Shown here piece by piece: positions 9,106-17,285 of a DNA stretch of 64,000 nucleotides (position 1 is its first letter; every line of letters begins with the position of its first letter). Under the pieces are notes generated by a model. The model saw only the letters and a program-made list of their open reading frames with translations. It was not told the origin of the DNA and made no database searches. This DNA is from Nonomuraea polychroma (lineage in GTDB: Bacteria; Actinomycetota; Actinomycetes; Streptosporangiales; Streptosporangiaceae): contig NZ_SAUN01000001.1 in the NCBI RefSeq assembly GCF_004011505.1, positions 5,855,501 through 5,919,500 on the forward strand, in the 5' to 3' direction. The position numbers and the translations under genes are program-made.

Positions 9106-9600
9106 CTGCCAGAGGTTCTCCTGGTAGAGCAGGACGGCGGCGAACGTGGCCGCCGCCACCTCCAGCCTCGCCGCGTCCCCGCGGGTCCCGGGCATCGCCA
9201 GCTCCAGCGCGAACCGGGCCCGCCTGATCAGCTCGCCGTTGAGGCGGCTGAGCCGTTCTTTGACGGAGCCGTGCGTGTCGGCCTCGCGGAACAGGATGCG
9301 CCGCATCGCCGGTGAGGCCCGCAGCGGCAGCCCGCGCGCGAGCCTGGCGAGGGTGCCCGCGGGGTCGCCGGGGACCGCGTCGACGTCGCGTCCCTCTTCG
9401 ATGTGCGTGCGCTCGTTGACGAGCGCGACCAGTACGTCGATCTTGCGCGGGAAGTAGTCGGAGATCAGCCCTTTGGGCACCTTCGCGAGCCTGGCGATGA
9501 CCGCAGTCGGGGTGGCCTCGTAGCCGGAGCCCGCGAACAGCTCCTCTGCCGCGTCCAGGATGCGCGTGCGCGCGTCACCCGTCACCACAGCACGAACCAT
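9043..9600 (-). CDS. TetR/AcrR family transcriptional regulator
   Basis: A 185-residue regulator with an N-terminal TetR HTH (ARTRILDAAEELFAGSGYEA, then TAVIARLAKVPKGLISDYFP) and an all-helical C-terminal ligand domain. The ATG at 9600 gives MVRAVVTGDARTRILDAA; an upstream in-frame ATG exists but reaches into the intergenic operator region. The last 63 bp overlap the 3' end of the WS/DGAT gene on the other strand. It is divergent from a second TetR gene across a roughly 100-bp gap holding a large palindrome, so it could bind there too. Confidence 0.85.
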   Translation of the reverse strand: MVRAVVTGDARTRILDAAEELFAGSGYEATPTAVIARLAKVPKGLISDYFPRKIDVLVALVNERTHIEEGRDVDAVPGDPAGTLARLARGLPLRASPAMRRILFREADTHGSVKERLSRLNGELIRRARFALELAMPGTRGDAARLEVAAATFAAVLLYQENLWQLTGHQIDPDAVAELIAHSLV

Positions 9601-9642
9601 AGCGCCACGTGCGGGGCATCGCCATGCCACGAAGGAGAGCGT

Positions 9643-9691
9643 GTTTGCGTCAGCGATGTATCATGTGAGACAAAATTGTCGCAAACGATAC
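9643..9691. promoter_or_regulatory. Nested inverted repeats in the divergent TetR/TetR gap, probable operator
   Basis: A 34-bp imperfect palindrome spans 9658-9691: GTATCATGTGAGACAA, two central A residues, then TTGTCGCAAACGATAC. Thirteen of 16 positions pair. A second inverted pair, GTTTGCG at 9643-9649 and CGCAAAC at 9680-9686, overlaps it. It lies just upstream of the TetR-exporter start at 9703 and close to the opposite TetR start at 9600. TetR proteins usually bind such dyads next to their own gene, so autoregulation is the natural reading. The 12-mer TCATGTGAGACA recurs at 14152-14163 before the diterpene genes. Confidence 0.6.
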
Positions 9692-9702
9692 GGCGGTGTC
9701 TA

Positions 9703-10275
9703 ATGGCGATGGGCCGGGAGCAGATCATGACGGCGGCGATCCAGCACCTCAACAAGGATCCGTCCGCCTCCATGGCGCAGCTCGCCGATGCGGCCGGGAT
9801 CAGCAGGGCCACGTTGCACCGGCAGTTCAGCAGCCGCGAGGAGTTGATGCTGGCCCTGGCCCGCCGCGGCCACGACCAGTGGGAGCAGGCGCAGCTGGCC
9901 GCCGGCCTGGACGCGGCGACCGCCTCAGGGGATCGGGACGCGCTGGAGAAGGCACTGAACGACCTGCTCACCGGCCTGATCGAGGTCGCCGACGAATACG
10001 GCTTCGGCCTCACCGACTACGCCTTGACCGTCAACCCCGAGCTGTCGCGCCGCGCCGAGGAGCTGGAGGCCCGCGAGATCGCGTTCTACACCGCCGCCCA
10101 GCGCGCGGGCGTGCTGAGCGCCGAGCTGCCCGTCCGCTGGATCAGCGACGTCGTCTACGGCCTGCTGGTGGCCGTGCGGGACGGCCTGCGCCGCGGGGAC
10201 ATCGCCCGCCGGGACGTCCCCCGGCTGCTCCTGCGCACGTTCACGCACGGCGCCGCGCCCCGGAGGGAATCATGA
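9703..10275 (+). CDS. TetR/AcrR family transcriptional regulator (exporter-linked)
   Basis: A 190-residue TetR regulator: helix-turn-helix MAQLADAAGISRATLHRQF followed by the SSREELMLAL connector, then a helical effector domain. The ATG at 9703 follows GGCGGTG; an in-frame ATG two codons later is possible. Its stop overlaps the start of the MFS exporter (ATGA), so the two are co-transcribed and it most likely represses the exporter until an effector is present. Confidence 0.85.
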   Translation: MAMGREQIMTAAIQHLNKDPSASMAQLADAAGISRATLHRQFSSREELMLALARRGHDQWEQAQLAAGLDAATASGDRDALEKALNDLLTGLIEVADEYGFGLTDYALTVNPELSRRAEELEAREIAFYTAAQRAGVLSAELPVRWISDVVYGLLVAVRDGLRRGDIARRDVPRLLLRTFTHGAAPRRES

Positions 10276-11825
10276 CGGTCACCACGCCACCGCTCTCGGC
10301 GCGGCGTCGTTGGGCCGGGCTGGCCGTGTTGTCGGTCAGTGTGCTCCTCGTGGTCATGGACATGACCGTGCTCAACGTCGCGCTGCCGGCCATGTCGGAG
10401 GACCTGCGGCCCAGCTCGATCGAGTTGTTGTGGATCGTGGACGCGTACGGGCTGGTGCTGGCGGGCCTGCTGGTCACGGTGAGCGCGCTGGGCGATCGGT
10501 GGGGCCGCAAGCGGATGTTGCTGACCGGATTCGCGGTGTTCGGGCTGGCGTCGCTGGCCGTGCTGCTCGCCGACGACCCGGCGGAGGTGATCGCGGTACG
10601 GGCGCTGCTCGGCGTCGGCGGCGCCATGATCATGCCGTCCACCCTGTCCATGATCCGCAACCTGTTCCCCGACCCCGGCGAGCGCGCCAGGGCACTGGGC
10701 GTGTGGTCGGCGATGGCGGCGGTGGGCGCCGCGTCAGGGCCGATCCTGGCCGGGGTGCTGCTGGAGCGTTTCACGTGGCCTGCGGCGTTCCTGGTGAACG
10801 TGCCGGTCATGGCGGCGGCGATCGGCGCGGGCCTGGTGCTGCTGCCCGAGTCCAGGAACCCCGGCCCCGGCCGCTGGGACGCGCCGGCCACGGTGCTGTC
10901 GATGGCGGGCATGGTGGCGTTGCTGTACGCGGTCAAGAGCTTCGGCAAGTACGGCCCGGCGGCGGCGAGCACTCTGGTGGCGACCGCGGTCGCGGCGGTG
11001 ACGCTGGGCTGGTTCGTGGTGCGCTGCCTGCGCAGGCCGGATCCGCTGCTGGAGCTCAGGCTGTTCCGCAGCGGCCCCTTCTCGGCGGGGGTCGCGACGG
11101 CGCTGGCCACGGCCATCGCGATGGGGGCGGTGTTGTTGCTGCTCGCGCAGTGGATGCAGCTCGTGCAGGGCTACTCGCCGCTGGAGACGGGCGTGCGGCT
11201 GCTGCCCGCCGCGCTGGCCGCGCTGGTGGCCTCGCCGCTGGCTCCGTCGCTGGCAGCCAGGATCGGCGCCCGTACGGTGCTGGCAGGCGGCCTGGGGGTG
11301 ACGGCGGCGGGGTTCCTGCTGCTCTTCCTGGCGCCGGCGCCGCTGGACTACGGGCCGGTGGCGGGCGCGCTGGTGCTGATCGGCATCGGGAACGGCGCGC
11401 TGGCGGTCGCCTCCGCGGTGATCATGTCGGGTACGCCCGCGGCGAAGTCAGGCAGCGCGGCGGCCATCGAGGAGACGAGCTACGACCTCGGCGGGGCGCT
11501 GGGCGTGGCCGTGCTCGGCAGCGTGGCGGCGGCCGTCTACCGCGGCGGGCTGGACTATGAGGGGCCGGCGGCCGGGATCGCGCGGGAGTCGCTGGGCGGC
11601 GCGATCGACGTGGCCGCGGAGCTGGGCGCGCAGGGCGCGCGACTGGGCGCCGAGGGCCTGCGGCTCAGTGCGGAGGGCGCGCTGCTCGCGGAGCAGGCGA
11701 CGACGGCGTTCACCGGCTCGCTGGCGGTGACCAGTGGGGCGGGCGCGGCGGTGATGCTGGCCGGCGCGGTGCTGGTGTGGTGGCTGACGCCGCGCGACCT
11801 CGACCTGTCCGCCGCCGATCACTGA
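10272..11825 (+). CDS. MFS drug exporter, DHA2/EmrB-QacA (14-TM) family
   Basis: A 517-residue membrane transporter. The 14-TM subfamily motif MDMTVLNVALPAM lies in the first helix, motif A GDRWGRKRML follows helix 2, and the antiporter motif appears as GVWSAMAAVGAASGPILAG. The C-terminal part has the large extracytoplasmic loop and final helix typical of DHA2 proteins. These proteins export drugs or natural products with proton exchange. It is translationally coupled to the TetR gene before it. The nearby diterpenoid cluster could supply its cargo, but that is conjecture. Confidence 0.9.
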   Translation: MTVTTPPLSARRRWAGLAVLSVSVLLVVMDMTVLNVALPAMSEDLRPSSIELLWIVDAYGLVLAGLLVTVSALGDRWGRKRMLLTGFAVFGLASLAVLLADDPAEVIAVRALLGVGGAMIMPSTLSMIRNLFPDPGERARALGVWSAMAAVGAASGPILAGVLLERFTWPAAFLVNVPVMAAAIGAGLVLLPESRNPGPGRWDAPATVLSMAGMVALLYAVKSFGKYGPAAASTLVATAVAAVTLGWFVVRCLRRPDPLLELRLFRSGPFSAGVATALATAIAMGAVLLLLAQWMQLVQGYSPLETGVRLLPAALAALVASPLAPSLAARIGARTVLAGGLGVTAAGFLLLFLAPAPLDYGPVAGALVLIGIGNGALAVASAVIMSGTPAAKSGSAAAIEETSYDLGGALGVAVLGSVAAAVYRGGLDYEGPAAGIARESLGGAIDVAAELGAQGARLGAEGLRLSAEGALLAEQATTAFTGSLAVTSGAGAAVMLAGAVLVWWLTPRDLDLSAADH

Positions 11826-11891
11826 GCACACGTTTCGGACTCGCCCGACAACGTTTTCGGCCCGGCGCGCTCCTCCTTTCCAGAGAAAGAA

Positions 11892-11913
11892 CATGCCGCC
11901 GGAGACCGGCATG
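11892..11913 (+). terminator. Possible hairpin after the exporter gene
   Basis: CATGCCG (11892-11898) and CGGCATG (11907-11913) pair perfectly around an 8-nt loop, about 65 nt after the exporter stop. There is no T-tract, as is common in high-GC actinobacteria. It may be a weak terminator for the TetR-MFS operon. Confidence 0.35.
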
Positions 11914-11971
11914 CTGACCAGGCAACTCCGTAACCCGGGGTGCCATTCGAAGCCGCCTCATCGGAGGCGCG

Positions 11972-11977
11972 GATAAT
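11972..11977 (+). promoter_or_regulatory. Probable -10 box of a leaderless transcript (second aldo/keto reductase)
   Basis: GATAAT (five of six matches to TATAAT) ends 6 nt before the ATG at 11984. The spacing is what a leaderless mRNA needs. A -35 element is not clear. Confidence 0.35.
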
Positions 11978-11983
11978 GGCGGG

Positions 11984-12913
11984 ATGAGATCAATAGGAAC
12001 CACGGACCTGTCCGTTTTCCCGATATCGCTCGGCACCAATGTCTTCGGCTGGACCGCGGACAAGGAGACGTCGTTCGCGGTCCTGGACGAGTACGTCGAG
12101 AACGGCGGCAATTTCATCGACACCGCCGACGTCTATCCGTACTGGGCGACCGGCGACTCCGCTTCCGAGATGATCATCGGCGAGTGGATGGCCCACCGGC
12201 GCAACCGGGACTCGCTCGTTCTGGCGACCAAGGTCGGCATGCTCGAAGGGCTGCAAGGTCTGGCCCCGGCGACCATCCGCACGGCCGTCGAGGACTCGCT
12301 GCGGCGGCTCCGTACCGACTACATCGACCTCTACTGGGCGCACGTGGACGACCACGACACGCCGATGGTGGAGTCGCTGGCCGCCTTCGACGCGCTGGTG
12401 CGCGAGGGCAAGATCCGGTACGCCGGCGCGTCCAACCACAGCGCCGCCCGGCTGGCGGAGGCCCTCAAGATCTCCGACGAGGAGGGGCTGATCAGGTACG
12501 TCGCGCTGCAGCAGCAGTACAACCTGGTGGAGCGCGACTACGAGGGCGAGCTGCGGGACGTGGTGGCCAAGGAGGGACTGGGCAGCACACCGTACTTCGG
12601 GCTGGCACGCGGCTTCCTGACCGGCAAATACGCGCCGGGCGTCACCGTCGAGAGCCCGCGGGCGGGCATGGCGGCCGAATACCTGGCGACGGAGCACGGG
12701 CGGCGCACCTTGGAGGCGCTGACCAAGGTGGCGGCCGAGCGGGTGGTCCACCCGGCCTCGGTGGCGCTGGCCTGGCTCAAAGCCCAGCCGACGATCACGG
12801 CGCCGATCGCCAGCGCGCGCAACGTCGAGCAGTTGCAGGCCCTGATCACGGCTGCCGAGCTGACGCTGAGCGCGGAGGAGCTCACCCTCCTGGACGAGGC
12901 CTCCCGCCCCTGA
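11984..12913 (+). CDS. Aldo/keto reductase
   Basis: A 309-residue aldo/keto reductase. Catalytic residues are visible as Asp and Tyr in NFIDTADVYPYW, Lys in LATKVGM, and His in YWAHVDDHDTP. The cofactor-binding end is APIASARNVEQLQAL. It is distinct from the reductase at 3166-4134, sharing only family features. It stands alone between the exporter operon and the diterpenoid cluster and ends at a strong hairpin shared with the convergent polyprenyl synthetase gene. Substrate unknown. Confidence 0.9.
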   Translation: MRSIGTTDLSVFPISLGTNVFGWTADKETSFAVLDEYVENGGNFIDTADVYPYWATGDSASEMIIGEWMAHRRNRDSLVLATKVGMLEGLQGLAPATIRTAVEDSLRRLRTDYIDLYWAHVDDHDTPMVESLAAFDALVREGKIRYAGASNHSAARLAEALKISDEEGLIRYVALQQQYNLVERDYEGELRDVVAKEGLGSTPYFGLARGFLTGKYAPGVTVESPRAGMAAEYLATEHGRRTLEALTKVAAERVVHPASVALAWLKAQPTITAPIASARNVEQLQALITAAELTLSAEELTLLDEASRP

Positions 12914-12935
12914 CCGCGTCATGCCGAGGTCGGCA

Positions 12936-12967
12936 GGCCGGTGCGCGAAGGGACGTGCGCACCGGCC
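12936..12967. terminator. Bidirectional terminator hairpin between convergent genes
   Basis: GGCCGGTGCGC (12936-12946) pairs perfectly with GCGCACCGGCC (12957-12967) around a 10-nt loop. It sits between the stop codons of the aldo/keto reductase (+) and the polyprenyl synthetase (-), so it can serve both. Confidence 0.65.
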
Positions 12968-13032
12968 GACGGCCGCATGCGCCTAGGCGTGCCCGGGCTG
13001 CAGGCGAGCCGCCCCCGCGGCACGGCGGTGGG

Positions 13033-14061
13033 TCAGTGGGTGCGGTTGACGAGGCCGGCGCACACGGCGCGGAGGTCGGTGGCGTTCGGTAGGCATTCGT
13101 CCAGTGCCTCCAAGGCAGCCGACACATACCGGTCGGCCATGGCCTGGGCGGCGGTGCGGCCGCCGGCCTGCTCGACGAGGCGGGCGGCCTGCCGTACCGA
13201 CTCCTCGTCCGTGACGCCGGCCGAGAGCACCGCCGACAGCTCGCGGGCGGCCGGTGAGTCGGTGGCGAGGGCGGCGAGGACCGGCAACGTCTTCTTGTCG
13301 CGCCGCAGATCGTTGTGGACGGGCTTGCCGGTGACGCCGGGATCGCCCCAGATGCCGAGCATGTCGTCGGCGATCTGGAAGGCCACGCCGAGGTCGCGGC
13401 CCACGGTCCACATCCGGTCCGCGATCTCGGGCGTGCCGCCGCCCAGGGCGACGCCGGCCGCCGCGGCGGCTCCCAGCAGGCTGCCGGTCTTGCCCGCGGC
13501 CATCTCCGTGTACTCGCCGATGGTGACCTCTTTGGGCCCGCGCCAGGGCCGGTTCTCGAAGGCCATGTCGGCGCTCTGCCCGTGCACGAGCTCGACCAGC
13601 GCCGCCGACAGGAACTTCATGGCCTCCGGCGCCCCGGCGAGCTGCTGGACGGCCAGGGCGAGGAGCGCGTCGCCGGTGAGCAGCGCGGGCCCCACGCCGT
13701 ACGCCTTCCAGAGCGCCTCGCGGTGCCTGCGCCGCTCGTCGTGATCGATGATGTCGTCGTGCGCCAGCGAGAAGGCGTGCACCAGCTCCACCGCGACCGC
13801 CGCCGGCAGCGCCGACTCGGCCCGGGCCCCGACCGCCTCGGCGCTGAGCATGGCGATGGCGGGCCGCACGCCCTTGCCGCCGTCCCCTTGGTACGGCCGG
13901 CCATCCGCGTCCGACCAGCCCAGCGCGAACGCGGCCATCCTGGCGCCCCACGGGTGCAGCACGGAGACGGCCTCACGGAGAGCCGGTTCGAGCAGGCGTC
14001 GGCAACGCTCCATGGCGCCGCCGCCGCCCAGCGGGCCGCCGGCCGGATGGCTGAAATTCAA
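13033..14061 (-). CDS. Polyprenyl (probably geranylgeranyl) diphosphate synthase
   Basis: A 342-residue trans-isoprenyl diphosphate synthase. The first Asp-rich motif is DDIID (Asp102, Asp103, Asp106) in LAHDDIIDHDER; the second is FQIADDMLGIWGD, followed by the conserved Lys region of DLRRDKKTLPV. It condenses isopentenyl diphosphate onto allylic diphosphates. Chain length is not certain from sequence, but its place beside a class II diterpene cyclase and a class I synthase makes C20 (GGPP) the best guess. The start is a TTG at 14061, chosen because GGTAGGAG sits 6-8 nt upstream; an ATG at 14013 is the alternative. It is divergent from the P450 across a 282-bp promoter region. Confidence 0.88.
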   Translation of the reverse strand: MNFSHPAGGPLGGGGAMERCRRLLEPALREAVSVLHPWGARMAAFALGWSDADGRPYQGDGGKGVRPAIAMLSAEAVGARAESALPAAVAVELVHAFSLAHDDIIDHDERRRHREALWKAYGVGPALLTGDALLALAVQQLAGAPEAMKFLSAALVELVHGQSADMAFENRPWRGPKEVTIGEYTEMAAGKTGSLLGAAAAAGVALGGGTPEIADRMWTVGRDLGVAFQIADDMLGIWGDPGVTGKPVHNDLRRDKKTLPVLAALATDSPAARELSAVLSAGVTDEESVRQAARLVEQAGGRTAAQAMADRYVSAALEALDECLPNATDLRAVCAGLVNRTH

Positions 14062-14343
14062 CTGGCGCTCCTACCCCGGTACGATCTTGAATCTACATGC
14101 AGCCGCATGTGATAATCCACCCACAGATTGACATTTGTCAGGAAATGTCCGTCATGTGAGACATGGCGCCGGAGGCACAGTTGGAGGCACCCGTGGCGAT
14201 CCACGCCACCCTTAGGGCACCCATCATCCGCCTCCCCTATTCGATCATCATCTGACCCTCATGTGAGAATACGCAAACCCGCCAAAACCTCACATAACAC
14301 CCTTATTTCTGCATATCGCACTCAGGATCAGGGGATCGACGCC
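14062..14343. promoter_or_regulatory. Divergent promoter region of the diterpenoid cluster with CATGTGA repeats
   Basis: This non-coding stretch separates the polyprenyl synthase (-) and P450 (+) genes and is clearly more AT-rich than its surroundings. CATGTGA occurs at 14106-14112, 14153-14159 and 14260-14266, and a reverse-strand match (TCACAT) at 14290-14295. The first copy is part of the inverted repeat ACATGC-agcc-GCATGT at 14095-14110. The second copy extends to TCATGTGAGACA, identical to part of the large palindrome at 9658-9691. Another copy (TCACATG at 18307-18313) lies at the start of the class I synthase gene. I suggest these are binding sites of a common regulator. Confidence 0.5.
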
Positions 14344-15735
14344 ATGCCACACGCCACGGACACTCCCGTGACCAGCCCGAAGATTCTCCCGTTCTACAAG
14401 GCCATCCCGCGGCTCGCGAAAGACCCGGTCACCGAACTGGCCAGGATGGGCGTCGAGGCCCGCGGCCAGATCGTCCGGCTCGACTTAGGCCCGTTCCGCC
14501 CGTACCTGATCTCGCATCCTGACCACGTCGAGCAGGTACTCAAAACGGACTGGACGAACTTCGTGCGCGCGGGCATGTTCTGGCGGCCGCTGCACCGCGT
14601 GACCGGCCAGAGCATCCTGGCCGAGGGCGAGGCCTGGGCGTCGGCCAGGAAGATCCTGCAGCCCCTCTTCACCCCCAAATACATCAACTCGCTGGCCGAG
14701 GACATGGCCGACGTCGTCGCCGGCTGCATGCCGGAACTCGATGAGCACGCCCGCACCGGGCGGCTGATCGACGGCGGCGGCCACCAGATGACCGCCATCG
14801 TGAACGAGGCCGTCATGAAGCTCCTGTTCGGTGGCCGTATCCCGCGCGAGACCGTCGACCTGCTGCAGCCCGAGATCGCCACGTGCGCCACCTCGATCCA
14901 CTTCCGGCTGCTCTTCCCCTTCACGCCTTACTCCATCAAGGTCCCCGGCGACCGGGCCTTCCTCAGAGCCGTGAAGAAGATCGACGAGATCATCTATTCC
15001 CTGATCGAGGAGAATTCCCGCGCGGAGGCCTCCCCCGCGGCGGAGCCCCGTAAGGAGATCATCTCCGCGCTGCTCACGGCCCGGAAAGCACAGGACGGGA
15101 CGGTGGACGTGCGGCAGGTGCGGGACGACCTGGTGAGCATGTACGGCGCGTCCTCGGAGACCACCGCCATGTCGCTGGCCTGGCTGTGGTCGGTGCTGCA
15201 CGATCATCCCGACGTGGACGCCAAGCTGCGGGACGAGATCGACCGCGTGGTGGGCGGCGGCCCCGTACGGCCGCACCACGTCGCGCAGATGCCCTACCTC
15301 CGCATGGTGCTGCAGGAGCTCATACGCGTCTACCCGTCGGCCTGGATCATCCCCCGCCAGACCGTGGCCGACACGGAGATCGGGGGCGTCCGGATCAAGG
15401 CCGGCTCGCAGGTGCTGGTCAGCCCGTACACCACCCACCGGCTGCCGCAGTTCTGGGAGCGCCCGCTGGAGTTCGATCCCGAGCGCTGGGCCGGCGAGAA
15501 GCACCAGCTCCGGCACCGCTACTCCTTCATCCCCTTCGGCACGGGCCCGCACGTGTGCCTCGGCCAGCATCTGTTCTACATCGAGGCGTCGCTGGTGATA
15601 GCCAACGTGATGAGCCGATACCGGCAGGTGTTGACCAACCCCCAGAAACTCACCCCGGTGCCGGGGGCGTCCGTGCGGCCGAGGGAGAGCCTCTGGCTGC
15701 GGCTGGAGCCTCGCGATCGGGACGCACGGGCATGA
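14344..15735 (+). CDS. Cytochrome P450 of the diterpenoid cluster
   Basis: A 463-residue P450. The heme loop FGTGPHVCLGQHLF carries the proximal ligand Cys405; the K-helix ExxR is in QELIRVYP; the I-helix oxygen-activation segment is YGASSETTAMS. There is no N-terminal membrane anchor, so it is a soluble class that needs separate ferredoxin partners, none of which are in the cluster. The start at 14344 is preceded by AGGGGATC; the frame is open further upstream but that part lies in the promoter region. Its stop overlaps the start of the class II cyclase (ATGA), so the two are translationally coupled. Likely role: hydroxylation of the diterpene product. Confidence 0.88.
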   Translation: MPHATDTPVTSPKILPFYKAIPRLAKDPVTELARMGVEARGQIVRLDLGPFRPYLISHPDHVEQVLKTDWTNFVRAGMFWRPLHRVTGQSILAEGEAWASARKILQPLFTPKYINSLAEDMADVVAGCMPELDEHARTGRLIDGGGHQMTAIVNEAVMKLLFGGRIPRETVDLLQPEIATCATSIHFRLLFPFTPYSIKVPGDRAFLRAVKKIDEIIYSLIEENSRAEASPAAEPRKEIISALLTARKAQDGTVDVRQVRDDLVSMYGASSETTAMSLAWLWSVLHDHPDVDAKLRDEIDRVVGGGPVRPHHVAQMPYLRMVLQELIRVYPSAWIIPRQTVADTEIGGVRIKAGSQVLVSPYTTHRLPQFWERPLEFDPERWAGEKHQLRHRYSFIPFGTGPHVCLGQHLFYIEASLVIANVMSRYRQVLTNPQKLTPVPGASVRPRESLWLRLEPRDRDARA

Positions 15736-17285
15736 CCACAGCGATGACCTCCGGCATCGCCGCGGCGGCCGGCGAGCTGGTGACGAGCCTCATGCTCAGG
15801 CCGTGGGGGCAGGTGTCGCCATCGATCTACGAGACCGGCCGCCTGGTCTCCCTGGCCCCCTGGCTGACCGGCCACCAGGCGCGCATCGCCTACCTGACCG
15901 GCACCCAGCGGGAGGACGGCGCGTGGGGGGCACCGGACGGGTACGGCCTGGTGCCCACGCTGAGCGCCACCGAAGGCCTCCTGTCGGCGCTGTCGCGCGC
16001 GGACCACGGCGCCGACCGCGGGCACCTCGCGTACGCGGCAGAGCGCGGCGTACGCATGCTGGCCACGTGGCTGGGCCAACGGCTCACGCTGCCGGACATG
16101 CCGGCGATCGAGCACATCGTCCCGTCCCTCGTGACCCTCATCAACCAGCGCATCACGCATCTCACGGGGCACCCGCCGCTGCCGTTGCCCGAAGGGATGA
16201 GCGAGGACACGCTCCGGCTGGTCAGGTCATGGATCAAGTCGGGAATGGAGATCCCGGAGAAGCTGCTGCACGCCCTGGAGATCGCGGGCGAGGAGGCCTC
16301 CGGCGCGCCCGGCATCCGGCCCACCCCCATCGGGACGATCGGGGCCTCGCCCGCGGCGACCGCGGCCTGGCTGAGAGAGCGGAGTGACGGTGAGGCCTCC
16401 GAAGCGGCCCGCGGCCATCTGGAGGCGATCGTCCGGCTCCACGGCGGTCCCGTGCCCGTCGGGCTGCCGATCACCATGTTCGAGCGGGGCTGGGTGCTGA
16501 GCTGGCTCGGCCGCGCGGGCGTGCCGGTCGACGTGCCGCCCGAGATGGCGGCCGACCTGCGGGCGGCGATCGGCCCCTCGGGCACGCCCGCGGGGTCCGG
16601 CCTGCCGGCCGACGCCGACACGACGGCTGTGGCGTTGTACGCGCTGGCGCTGCTGGGAGTGCCGTGCGAGCCCGACAGCTTGTGGCACTTCCGCTCCGGC
16701 GGGCACTTCTCCACCTGGCCCGGGGAGCAGGGCGTCTCGGTCAGCGTCAACGCGCACGTGCTGGACGCCTTCGGCGAGTACGTCGCCCGCAAGCCCACCG
16801 CCGCGCCGCGCTACGGACAAGCGATCCGCGACCTGGCGGCCTGGATCCGGGAGCGGCAGCGGCCCGACGGCAGCTGGACCGACAGGTGGCATGCCTCTCC
16901 CTACTACGCGACCGTCAGCTGCGCCCTGGCGCTTGACGCCTTCGGCGGGGAGCCGTCGGCGGCGTCGGTACGCGCGGCGGTCGCGTGGGTGCTGGACACC
17001 CAGCGGCCGGACGGCTCCTGGGGACGCTGGGAGGGCACCGCCGAGGAGACCGCGTACGCGATGCAGACCCTGCTGATGACCAGGAGCCGATGGGAGCCGC
17101 GCTGTGTGGAGGCCGCCGGTCGGGGACAGGCGTACCTGGCACGCTCGGCCGGCAAGGACCATCCTCCGCTCTGGCACGACAAGGACCTGTACACGCCGCT
17201 CGCCGTGACCCGCGCCGCGGTGATCACCGCGCAGCACCTCGCCGAGCGGGCGTGCCGCCCGTCGCCGGACGGCGCCTTGCCCTAG
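15732..17285 (+). CDS. Class II diterpene cyclase (DxDTT type)
   Basis: A 517-residue type-B terpene cyclase that protonates an acyclic polyprenyl diphosphate without ionising it, giving a bicyclic diphosphate. The acid motif is Asp294-Ala-Asp296-Thr-Thr (PADADTTAVAL), the DxDTT form I recall for the mycobacterial halimadienyl diphosphate synthase Rv3377c, rather than the plain DxDD. QW-type repeats of squalene-cyclase-like folds occur at the C-terminus (QRPDGSWTDRW and QRPDGSWGRWEG), with another QREDGAWGAPDG near residue 60. There is no DDxxD class I motif, so it depends on a partner synthase. Size fits single bacterial class II enzymes. Product skeleton cannot be read from sequence. Confidence 0.88.
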   Translation: MTTAMTSGIAAAAGELVTSLMLRPWGQVSPSIYETGRLVSLAPWLTGHQARIAYLTGTQREDGAWGAPDGYGLVPTLSATEGLLSALSRADHGADRGHLAYAAERGVRMLATWLGQRLTLPDMPAIEHIVPSLVTLINQRITHLTGHPPLPLPEGMSEDTLRLVRSWIKSGMEIPEKLLHALEIAGEEASGAPGIRPTPIGTIGASPAATAAWLRERSDGEASEAARGHLEAIVRLHGGPVPVGLPITMFERGWVLSWLGRAGVPVDVPPEMAADLRAAIGPSGTPAGSGLPADADTTAVALYALALLGVPCEPDSLWHFRSGGHFSTWPGEQGVSVSVNAHVLDAFGEYVARKPTAAPRYGQAIRDLAAWIRERQRPDGSWTDRWHASPYYATVSCALALDAFGGEPSAASVRAAVAWVLDTQRPDGSWGRWEGTAEETAYAMQTLLMTRSRWEPRCVEAAGRGQAYLARSAGKDHPPLWHDKDLYTPLAVTRAAVITAQHLAERACRPSPDGALP